A DNA stretch of 64,000 nt from Tahibacter soli. Lineage in GTDB: Bacteria; Pseudomonadota; Gammaproteobacteria; Xanthomonadales; Rhodanobacteraceae. The notes below the pieces were generated by a model. It worked only from the letters and a program-made list of their open reading frames with translations. It did not search any database and was not told the origin of the DNA. Shown piece by piece: positions 18,462 through 25,329 of this stretch (positions are counted from its first letter, which is position 1; each line of letters begins with the position of its first letter). Location of the stretch: contig NZ_JAOVZO020000003.1 of assembly GCF_025717065.2 (NCBI RefSeq), positions 124,001-188,000 on the forward strand, read 5' to 3'. Both the position numbers and the translations under genes were made by a program.

Positions 18462-19172
18462 ATGGCAAAAGTTCACGAAATTCCGGCAGAAGGCCGCAAG
18501 GACGAGGGGAAGGGTGCGAGCCGCCGCCTGCGTCGCAGCGACAAGGTGCCGGCCATCGTCTACGGCGGCAAGGAAGCGCCGCAGAGCATCCAGTTCGACC
18601 ACAAGGACGTCTACATGGCGTCGCAGAACGAGTGGTTCTACTCGGCGATTCTCGACCTGAAGATCGGCGGCGCGAACCAGAAGGTTCTGCTGCGCGACAT
18701 GCAGCGCCACCCGTACAAGCAGCGCCTGCTGCACCTGGACTTCCAGCGCGTCAACGAGAACGAAGCGCTGCGCGCCCGCGTGCCGCTGCACTTCCTGAAT
18801 CAGGAAAAGTCGCCGGCCGGCAAGACCGCGGGCATCCTGATCACGCACGAGCTCAACGAAGTCACGGTGTCGTGCCTGCCGCGCGACCTGCCCGAATACC
18901 TCGAACTCGACCTGTCCGAGCTCAAGCTCGGCGACATCGTCCACCTGTCGGACATCAAGCTCCCGGCCGGCGTGGAACTGCCGGAGCTCAAGCTCGGCAA
19001 GGAACATGACGTCGCGGTCGTGCTGGCGAAGGTCGGCAAGGAAGAAGTCGAGGCGGCTCCGGCCGAAGCGGCGGCGGCTGCTCCGGCGGCTCCGGCCAAG
19101 GGCGCGGCGCCGGCCAAGGGCGGCGCCAAGCCGGCCGCGGCGGCTCCGGCGGCTCCGGCCAAGAAGAAGTAA
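18462..19172 (+). CDS. rplY: 50S ribosomal protein L25/general stress protein Ctc
   Basis: 236 residues, the long Ctc form of L25 (an N-terminal 5S-rRNA-binding L25 domain, then the C-terminal TL5-type beta domain). 'SRRLRRSDKVPAIVYGG' and 'MQRHPYKQRLLHLDFQRV' mark the L25 part, 'GILITHELNEVTVSCLP' and 'LGDIVHLSDIKLP' the second domain. The last 40 residues are a low-complexity alanine/proline/lysine tail built from repeated AAPAAPAK-like units. The frame is open far upstream, but the ATG at 18462 is the family start. Confidence 0.95.
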   Translation: MAKVHEIPAEGRKDEGKGASRRLRRSDKVPAIVYGGKEAPQSIQFDHKDVYMASQNEWFYSAILDLKIGGANQKVLLRDMQRHPYKQRLLHLDFQRVNENEALRARVPLHFLNQEKSPAGKTAGILITHELNEVTVSCLPRDLPEYLELDLSELKLGDIVHLSDIKLPAGVELPELKLGKEHDVAVVLAKVGKEEVEAAPAEAAAAAPAAPAKGAAPAKGGAKPAAAAPAAPAKKK

Positions 19173-19178
19173 TCGGCG

Positions 19179-19197
19179 CGCCCGCTTCGCGCGGGCG
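19179..19197 (+). repeat. Hairpin between rplY and pth
   Basis: CGCCCGC-TTCGC-GCGGGCG, 7-bp stem just after the rplY stop and ending 15 bases before the pth start; no T-run. Confidence 0.4.
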
Positions 19198-19211
19198 CCG
19201 TCCGACTTCCG

Positions 19212-19793
19212 ATGGCAGGCTTGCGCCTCATCGTCGGCCTCGGCAACCCCGGGGCCGAATATCTCAGAACCCGGCACAACGCCGGGTTCTGGTTTATTGA
19301 CGCTCTCGCGCAGGACCGCGGCGCGCGTTTCGGCATCGAAACGAAGCTGCATTCGGAAAGCGCGAAGGTGACGCTCGACGGCCACCAGATACTGCTGCTC
19401 AAGCCGACGACATACATGAACAAGAGCGGCATCGCGGTCGCCGCCGCGCTGCGCTACTACAAGATCGAGCCCGACGAGATGCTCGTCGCGCACGACGAGC
19501 TCGACCTGCCGCCCGGCGTCGCGCGGCTGAAGTTCGACGGCGGCCACGGCGGCCAGAACGGTCTGCGCGACATCGTGGCGCACCTCGGCCACGGCAAGTT
19601 CCACCGCTTGCGCGTGGGCATCGGCCATCCCGGACACAAGGACCGCGTGACGCCGTGGGTGCTCGGCCGCGCCGGCGCGCAGGACGAGGACGCGATCATC
19701 CGCGCCGTCGGCGATGCGCTCGGCGTGCTGCCGCTCGCGCTGGCCGGCGACATGAACGAAGCGATGAAACGGCTGCACACCGCGCCGAAGTAG
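19212..19793 (+). CDS. pth: Peptidyl-tRNA hydrolase
   Basis: 193 residues. Recycles peptidyl-tRNAs dropped from the ribosome. '[20 protein letters not shown]' contains the substrate asparagine and the catalytic histidine; '[12 protein letters not shown]' and '[11 protein letters not shown]' follow, with '[12 protein letters not shown]' at about residue 113. The rplY-pth-ychF order is conserved in many gammaproteobacteria. Confidence 0.97.
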   Translation: MAGLRLIVGLGNPGAEYLRTRHNAGFWFIDALAQDRGARFGIETKLHSESAKVTLDGHQILLLKPTTYMNKSGIAVAAALRYYKIEPDEMLVAHDELDLPPGVARLKFDGGHGGQNGLRDIVAHLGHGKFHRLRVGIGHPGHKDRVTPWVLGRAGAQDEDAIIRAVGDALGVLPLALAGDMNEAMKRLHTAPK

Positions 19794-19830
19794 TCGTCAT
19801 TATCCATCTCCAGCAAAAGATACGACTACC

Positions 19831-20922
19831 ATGGGCATCAAATGCGGCATCGTCGGCCTGCCTAACGTCGGCAAATCCACGTTGTTCAACGCGCTGACGA
19901 AGGCCGGCATCGCGGCGGCGAACTTTCCGTTCTGCACGATCGATCCGAACGTCGGCGTCGTGCCGGTGCCCGATCCGCGCCTCGGCGCGCTGGCCGACAT
20001 CGTCAAGCCGCAGAAGGTGATTCCGACGTCGATGGAATTCGTCGATATCGCCGGCCTCGTCGCCGGCGCGTCGAAGGGCGAAGGCCTCGGCAACAAGTTT
20101 CTCGCGCACATCCGCGAAGTCGACGCGATCGCGCACGTCGTGCGCTGCTTCGACCATCCGGACATCGTGCACGTCGCCAACCGCATCGACCCGATCTCCG
20201 ACATCGAGACGATCGATACCGAGCTTGCGCTGGCCGACCTCGAATCGGTCGACAAGGCATTGAACCGCGTCGAGCGCGCGGCCAAGGCGAACGACAAGGA
20301 GGCGCTGGCCAAGCGTCCGGTGCTGCAGAAGCTCGCCGCGGTGCTCAACGACGGCAAGCCGGCGCGCGCGGCGGGTCTCGACGACGACGAAAAGGCGCTC
20401 GTGCGCGACCTGTTCCTGCTGACGTTGAAGCCCCTGATGTACATCGCGAACGTGCTCGAGGACGGCTTCGCGAACAATCCGCATCTCGACCGGGTGCGCG
20501 AACGCGCGCAGGCCGAAGGCGCCGAGGTGGTTCCGGTGTGCGCGGCGATCGAAGAAGAACTGTCGCAGCTCGAAGACGCCGACCGCGACGCGTTTCTCGC
20601 CGACATGGGCTTCGACGAGCCGGGCCTGAACCGCGTGATCCGCGCCGGCTACAAGCTCCTGGGCCTGCAGACGTACTTCACCGCGGGCGTCAAGGAAGTG
20701 CGCGCGTGGCAGGTCAAGATCGGCGCCACGGCGCCGCAGGCGGCCGGCGTGATCCACACCGACTTCGAGCGCGGCTTCATCCGCGCCGAGACGATCGCCT
20801 ACGACGATTTCATCAAGTACAAGGGCGAAGCCGGCTCGCGCGACGCGGGGCGCCTGCGCCTGGAAGGCAAGGAATACATCGTCAAGGAAGGCGACGTGCT
20901 GCACTTCCGCTTCAACGTCTGA
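19831..20922 (+). CDS. ychF: Redox-regulated ribosome-binding ATPase YchF
   Basis: 363 residues, Obg-related P-loop protein. G1 is '[14 protein letters not shown]', G3 '[20 protein letters not shown]', and the G4 position is NxxE ('NVLEDG') instead of NKxD, which explains the ATP preference of this family. The C-terminal TGS domain ('[20 protein letters not shown]...', then '[11 protein letters not shown]') is complete. It binds ribosomes and modulates the oxidative-stress response. Confidence 0.97.
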   Translation: MGIKCGIVGLPNVGKSTLFNALTKAGIAAANFPFCTIDPNVGVVPVPDPRLGALADIVKPQKVIPTSMEFVDIAGLVAGASKGEGLGNKFLAHIREVDAIAHVVRCFDHPDIVHVANRIDPISDIETIDTELALADLESVDKALNRVERAAKANDKEALAKRPVLQKLAAVLNDGKPARAAGLDDDEKALVRDLFLLTLKPLMYIANVLEDGFANNPHLDRVRERAQAEGAEVVPVCAAIEEELSQLEDADRDAFLADMGFDEPGLNRVIRAGYKLLGLQTYFTAGVKEVRAWQVKIGATAPQAAGVIHTDFERGFIRAETIAYDDFIKYKGEAGSRDAGRLRLEGKEYIVKEGDVLHFRFNV

Positions 20923-20927
20923 CGCAC

Positions 20928-20961
20928 CGGAAGGCGGCGGACTCGCGTCCGCCGCCTTCCG
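20928..20961. terminator. Bidirectional terminator-like hairpin between ychF and a convergent gene
   Basis: A perfect 15-bp stem (CGGAAGGCGGCGGAC, loop TCGC) fills the 43-bp gap between the two converging stop codons. No T-run is present. Confidence 0.6.
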
Positions 20962-20965
20962 TGCG

Positions 20966-21979
20966 CTACTGCTCGAAGCCGTCGTCGAAGATCCGATCGG
21001 TATCGGGCTGCAGATTCAGCGTCGACGTGTTGTTTCCCGCCTGCGGATCGGTCGTCGGCGCGCCGACCACCGCGGTCGCCGAGTTCGCGAGCGTACCGGT
21101 CGTTCCCGCCGCAACCGTGCCGGTCACCGCGTAGGCGACCGAACCGCCGACCGGCAGATTGACCGACTGCGTGATGTTGCCGCTGCCGGTCGACGCGCAG
21201 CTCGCGCCGCCGCTCGCGACGCAGGCCCAGCTCGGCGTCGTGTACGCCGCCGGAAAGATGTCGACGACGCTGGCCGACGCGGCCGACGGCCCGTTGTTCG
21301 TCACCGTGACGAGATAGCTCAGCGCTCCGCCTGCGATATAGCCGGTGCTGTCGGATTCGACGGTCACCGCGAGATCGGCCGTCGTCGGCGCGGTCGGGCA
21401 GTCGACGACCGCGCGGATCGCCCAGTCGCCCTGCACGCCGAGCGTCGACGAATTGAACCAGACGAAAGTGCCGCCGAGATCGGCCAGCAGCGCGTTCTTG
21501 CCGCTCTGGTTGCCGTTCGTGTCGCGCAGGAGGCTCGCGCCGCCGACGAGAGGTTCTTCGGCGAACGCGAACGACACGACGATCGTTTCGCCCTGCGTCA
21601 CCGGCACGATCAGCGGGATCGTGTTGTTCTCGTCGAGATATCGGTACTCGTTGAAGACGCCGTCGGTCAGCACCGGTCCGCCGATCGTCGTGACGAGCGT
21701 GCCGGGGTTCGGGAACGTCCCGGCGCGATAGATCTCGATCGCGTCCTGGATGCTGATCGGCTGGTCGGCGTTCGGCGAGCGCCAGAAGATCTGCACCGCG
21801 CGGACGTCGCCGGTGCACGGCGACGTCAGCCACGATGCCGCCGCTTCGTTGGCGACGAATCCGTAGACGATCGCCGCATTGGAACTGGACGTGATCGAGT
21901 CGTTCTGCATCGTCTGCTCGGCCGCGCCGGCCGAACCGCAGAAAAGGAGTGCGCAAAGCAATACGAGCGTACGCTTCAT
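20966..21979 (-). CDS. Secreted protein with DUF11-like repeat and DGFE C-terminal tail
   Basis: 337 residues with a signal peptide (MKRTLVLLCALLFCGSAGAA). Residues about 20-200 form an unrecognised beta-rich domain; about 205-325 resembles a DUF11/Ig-like repeat ('ADLAVTVESDSTGY', 'YLVTVTNNGPSAA', 'NSATAVV'). The protein ends 'DTDRIFDDGFEQ', a tail shared with the protein encoded at 22628-23431. Function unknown; secretion to the cell surface or medium is inferred. A TATACT -10-like box and a short leader hairpin lie upstream. Confidence 0.75.
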   Translation of the reverse strand: MKRTLVLLCALLFCGSAGAAEQTMQNDSITSSSNAAIVYGFVANEAAASWLTSPCTGDVRAVQIFWRSPNADQPISIQDAIEIYRAGTFPNPGTLVTTIGGPVLTDGVFNEYRYLDENNTIPLIVPVTQGETIVVSFAFAEEPLVGGASLLRDTNGNQSGKNALLADLGGTFVWFNSSTLGVQGDWAIRAVVDCPTAPTTADLAVTVESDSTGYIAGGALSYLVTVTNNGPSAASASVVDIFPAAYTTPSWACVASGGASCASTGSGNITQSVNLPVGGSVAYAVTGTVAAGTTGTLANSATAVVGAPTTDPQAGNNTSTLNLQPDTDRIFDDGFEQ

Positions 21980-21994
21980 GACTTGCCCCTGTAG

Positions 21995-22016
21995 CGCCGC
22001 CCAGGGGGAGGCGGCG
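21995..22016 (-). repeat. Leader hairpin of the DUF11-like gene
   Basis: CGCCGCC/GGCGGCG arms (7 bp, 8-nt loop) lie 16-37 bases upstream of the start codon at 21979, between it and the -10-like box. Confidence 0.4.
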
Positions 22017-22024
22017 TCTGAAAA

Positions 22025-22030
22025 AGTATA
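22025..22030 (-). promoter_or_regulatory. Candidate -10 box for the DUF11-like gene
   Basis: On the minus strand the bases read TATACT (5 of 6 matches to TATAAT), about 45 bp before the start codon. No convincing -35 box is seen at the usual distance. Confidence 0.35.
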
Positions 22031-22110
22031 GGTGCGGTTGCGTATGTGTATTGACTGAGTTCACATTGCGCGCATCGGCTACCATCGTCTTTTTCCAGTG
22101 CGAGCCGCAT

Positions 22111-22626
22111 ATGCCCGGGCACCAACGCGAAACGAGCTTCCGCTTCCTGGCGCAGCCGACCGACGTGAACTTCGGTGGCAAGGTGCACGGCGGCATGGTC
22201 ATGAAATGGATCGACCAGGCCGGCTATGCGGCGGCGGTCGGCTGGAGCGGCCAGTACTGCGTGACGGTCGCCGTCGGCGGCATCCAGTTCGTGCGGCCGA
22301 TCGTCATCGGCGATCTCGTGACGGTGCGCTGCAAACTGATACGCACCGGGCGCACGAGCATGCACTTCGGCGTCGACGTGTTCGAGCGCGACCTGAAAAC
22401 CCAGGCCGAAACGCTCGCGACGCACTGCGTCATCACGTTCGTGGCGCTCGACGCGCCGAACGGCAAGCCGGCGCCGGTGCCGCCGTGGGAGCCGAAAACC
22501 GAGGAAGACCGGCTGCTCGAAGCCTACGCCGTGCGCGTGACCGAGCTGACGCGGCAGCTCGAGGCCGAGATCGAACGCGTACGCGAGGCCATCGCACCGG
22601 ACGATCTCGACGGCAAGGCCGTCTGA
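22111..22626 (+). CDS. Acyl-CoA thioesterase (YciA/hotdog family)
   Basis: 171 residues from the ATG at 22111; an in-frame start at 22051 lies in the divergent promoter region. The hotdog signature 'PTDVNFGGKVHGGMVMKWIDQAGYAAA' carries the catalytic aspartate. 'CVTVAVGGIQFVRPIVIGDLV' and 'RTSMHFGVDVFERD' complete the fold, followed by a charged C-terminal helix. It likely hydrolyses acyl-CoA thioesters in the cytoplasm; chain-length preference is unknown. Its stop is one base from the convergent stop at 22628. Confidence 0.88.
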   Translation: MPGHQRETSFRFLAQPTDVNFGGKVHGGMVMKWIDQAGYAAAVGWSGQYCVTVAVGGIQFVRPIVIGDLVTVRCKLIRTGRTSMHFGVDVFERDLKTQAETLATHCVITFVALDAPNGKPAPVPPWEPKTEEDRLLEAYAVRVTELTRQLEAEIERVREAIAPDDLDGKAV

Positions 22627-22627
22627 G

Positions 22628-23431
22628 TTACGGCGTTTCGAAGCCGTCGGCGAACAGCGTGTCGTCGCCGGCGGGCGGATGTTCCGGGTCGAACCAGCAG
22701 ACGGCGCTCGCGGCCGTCAGCGCACGGCCGCCGTTGCAGCTCCACGCGCCGCCGTCGCCGGCGTCCGCGTTCTGGATGCCGACGCAGGCCGAACTGCCGG
22801 CGCTGGCGTCGAGTGCGGCGTGCTGGATCGCGATCTCGCCGCTGGCGTGATACAGCACGAGCGCCACGTCGATGCCGTCGCCGCCCGCGACGCGGCCCCA
22901 GTTCTTCCACGCGACGACCGTGCACGCCTCGCCGGCGATCGCGTCGGAGGCGCGCGGGCAGTTCGCGTAGTGGTTCGCGCGCAGGTCGCTGCCGGACGCC
23001 TCGCCGGTCAGGTCGTCGTGATAGGCGTAGATGCGGCCCGAGATCGACGGCGTGTTGTCCGGCACGGCCGGCAGGTACGGATCGTTGCTGAAGTCGCCGC
23101 CGTTTTCCGCATCGAGACCGTCGGCGAACGCGACGTAGCCGTTGCTCGAGACGACGAGGTTCGAATGGCTCGCGCCGTAGAACGCGAACGGTTCGGCGAG
23201 CGCGAGCACGGCCGCGCCGTCGTCGAGCGCGGCGACGCCCGGGCCGGCCGCGGTCAGCGTCAGCGGCGTGCCGGCCGAAACGTCGAGCGCGGCGTACGGG
23301 CAGCTCGCGCCGCCGACCACGAGATGGCCGTAGTCGTCGGCCTGCACTATCGCGCGCGGATCGCCGGCGAGGGCGCTCGTGCCGACACCGGCGAGGACGA
23401 GGAACGAAAACAGCGTCGTTGCGCGGTTCAT
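22628..23431 (-). CDS. Secreted DGFE-tailed protein, last gene of the chaperone-usher operon
   Basis: 267 residues with a signal peptide (MNRATTLFSFLVLAGVGTSALA). The mature part is a single beta-rich domain with six or more cysteines and the pattern 'LAEPFAFYGASHSNLVVSSNGYVAFADGLD', then 'CTVVAWKNWGRV' and 'IDVALVLYHASGEIAIQHA', reminiscent of nidogen-like/extracellular adhesion domains. A proline/aspartate-rich linker leads to the tail 'DDTLFADGFETP'. The start overlaps the stop of the beta-propeller gene (ATGA), so it is co-translated. Function unknown; surface adhesin or secreted cargo is possible. Confidence 0.72.
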   Translation of the reverse strand: MNRATTLFSFLVLAGVGTSALAGDPRAIVQADDYGHLVVGGASCPYAALDVSAGTPLTLTAAGPGVAALDDGAAVLALAEPFAFYGASHSNLVVSSNGYVAFADGLDAENGGDFSNDPYLPAVPDNTPSISGRIYAYHDDLTGEASGSDLRANHYANCPRASDAIAGEACTVVAWKNWGRVAGGDGIDVALVLYHASGEIAIQHAALDASAGSSACVGIQNADAGDGGAWSCNGGRALTAASAVCWFDPEHPPAGDDTLFADGFETP

Positions 23432-25329
23432 TGCACCCGTCCTTGCCAGACTTCGGTGTTGCCGTCGGCGTTCGTGTTGAGGAAATTGGCGCTCGACAGG
23501 AAGTTGACGATCGGCACGACGCCGGAAAGACCCAGGCGCGCGCCGTTCACCGAGATGCCGGTTGCGAGGTTTTCTTCCGGGTCGGCCGCGCCGGCGGTGC
23601 CGTTGACGCGGCGCTTGCCGACCGACGTCAGGAAGTTCAGGCGGCTGATGCGCTCGTAGGCGTAGTCGAGATTGCCGTTCAGGCTGACGTCCAGACCGAT
23701 ATAGTCGTCGTCGGAACTGTTGGTGCGCTGCGTCAGGGTCGAGCCGGTCACGTCCTGGCGGAAGATCTCGTACGAGAGGTCCGAATTGAAGATCGGCGCC
23801 GACGGCGTGAGATTGCCGTTCGAGATGAAGTAGACGTACTGGCCGGTCGCGCTGCCGTCGAGGACCGGGAAGGTGTTGACCACCGTGGCCGCCGTGTTGG
23901 TGATGCGAGAGAACGAATTGCCGGTACGGTCGTAGCGGTAGATTTCGACGTTGTTGTCGGCGTTCGTGCCGCTGTGCACGCAACTTGACGCAAAAACCAA
24001 ATAGCGGCCATTGGCATTTTTGGTCAAATTCGGACTATTCATGTCGCACCCGGCCGTCGTGCCGAGCGGCCGGTCGATCGTCGAGCCGTTCCAGATCACG
24101 ATCTTGCGCGTCGTGCCGGCGTTCGTCAGCGCGTTGCAGGTCGATTCGAACGCGATCACGCCGCCGTCGCCGCTGATCGTCGGCGCGGTGTTCTCGCAGC
24201 CGCTGGTGCCGGTGATCGTCGTCAGCGTATTGGTCGCGCGGTCGTAGCGGTAGATCTCGGCGTTGTCGGCCTCGGTCAGCGACGCCGAAATCGCGACATA
24301 GCGGCCGAGCCAGGTGGTCGACGAGACCGTCGCCGACTGCGCCGACATCGCGATGCCGCGAATCTGGCCGCCGCTCTGTACGGTCAGCGCGGCAGCGCGC
24401 GAGAACGCGGTGCCGTTCCAGAAATACAGCTGGTCGAGATAGTTCGGGTTCGCGCCGAGATTGCCGCTGTGGACGAACGCGACGTTCGTGCCGGTCGCGT
24501 CGCTGGAAATCAGGCGCGCGTTCGGCCGGCGCACCGCGAAGCCGCCGCCCTTGGCCTCGACGAAAGCGTCGAACGGCGTGTTCGTGAGCTGGACGATGCT
24601 GCCCACCTCGTTGCACGACGTCTTGAGCTGCACGTTGTCGATGAACAGGGTCGAGTCGACGTTGCGGTCGTTCTCGTCCGCGACCGAGAAGCGCAGCGTG
24701 ACGTTGTTCGTGCCGGCGACGGTGTTCGGAAGCTGAATGCAGGTGCGCTGGAAGCTTGGCGGACCGAAGCGCAGGTTGACGCCGTCGAGCGCGTTCGGGC
24801 TGGTGATCTCGTTGTTCACCTGTGCCGCGTTCTGGCAATTGGAATTCGGGAAAGGTGAATAGCTGGAACCGTTCAGTTTGCAGCTCGAGCGCGAGAAGAT
24901 GCGCGTGCCGTTGGACTTGACGTCCATGACGTCGTCGTACTGGTCGGGTTCGTTCTGCTCGCTCGATGCGAACGCCCAGTCGAAAGCGATGAAGGCTGGC
25001 GTGAAGTTGAACGTCATCGTGGTTTCGAGCCACGACACGTCATAGTCGTTGTTGCCGCCGAAGTCGTCGAAGTTGAGCGGGCCGCTCGAGCGTGCGCCGG
25101 GACCGGTCGAGATCGCCGCGGCCCAGGTGCCGTCCGGAATCACCAGCGTGCCGGTGACGTCGGCGTCGCGCACGGCGCCGGCGCGGTTGTCGCCGCCGAT
25201 CGTCCAGCCGGTGATCGGGTTGCCGGCTTCGAAGCTGCCGTTGGCCGGGATCTGCGCGAGCGCGGGCGAGGCGAGCGCGCACAGCAGCAGCGCGGCGCAC
25301 CACGAACGGAAGGCCGGGTGCAGGGTCAT
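23428..25329 (-). CDS. Secreted beta-propeller (TolB/WD40-like) protein with N-terminal lectin-like domain
   Basis: 633 residues, signal peptide MTLHPAFRSWCAALLLCALA. Residues about 26-230 ('NGSFEAGNPITGWTIGG' to 'STLFIDNVQLKT') look like a carbohydrate-binding or choice-of-anchor jelly-roll module with two cysteine pairs. The rest consists of repeated blades with 'NAEIYRYDRATNTLTTIT', 'NNVEIYRYDRTGNSFSRIT' and 'YEIFRQDVTGSTLTQRT', typical of TolB-type propellers. It overlaps both neighbours by four bases, so it belongs to the usher operon. It has no enzyme motif; a binding or adhesin role is inferred. Confidence 0.75.
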   Translation of the reverse strand: MTLHPAFRSWCAALLLCALASPALAQIPANGSFEAGNPITGWTIGGDNRAGAVRDADVTGTLVIPDGTWAAAISTGPGARSSGPLNFDDFGGNNDYDVSWLETTMTFNFTPAFIAFDWAFASSEQNEPDQYDDVMDVKSNGTRIFSRSSCKLNGSSYSPFPNSNCQNAAQVNNEITSPNALDGVNLRFGPPSFQRTCIQLPNTVAGTNNVTLRFSVADENDRNVDSTLFIDNVQLKTSCNEVGSIVQLTNTPFDAFVEAKGGGFAVRRPNARLISSDATGTNVAFVHSGNLGANPNYLDQLYFWNGTAFSRAAALTVQSGGQIRGIAMSAQSATVSSTTWLGRYVAISASLTEADNAEIYRYDRATNTLTTITGTSGCENTAPTISGDGGVIAFESTCNALTNAGTTRKIVIWNGSTIDRPLGTTAGCDMNSPNLTKNANGRYLVFASSCVHSGTNADNNVEIYRYDRTGNSFSRITNTAATVVNTFPVLDGSATGQYVYFISNGNLTPSAPIFNSDLSYEIFRQDVTGSTLTQRTNSSDDDYIGLDVSLNGNLDYAYERISRLNFLTSVGKRRVNGTAGAADPEENLATGISVNGARLGLSGVVPIVNFLSSANFLNTNADGNTEVWQGRVQ

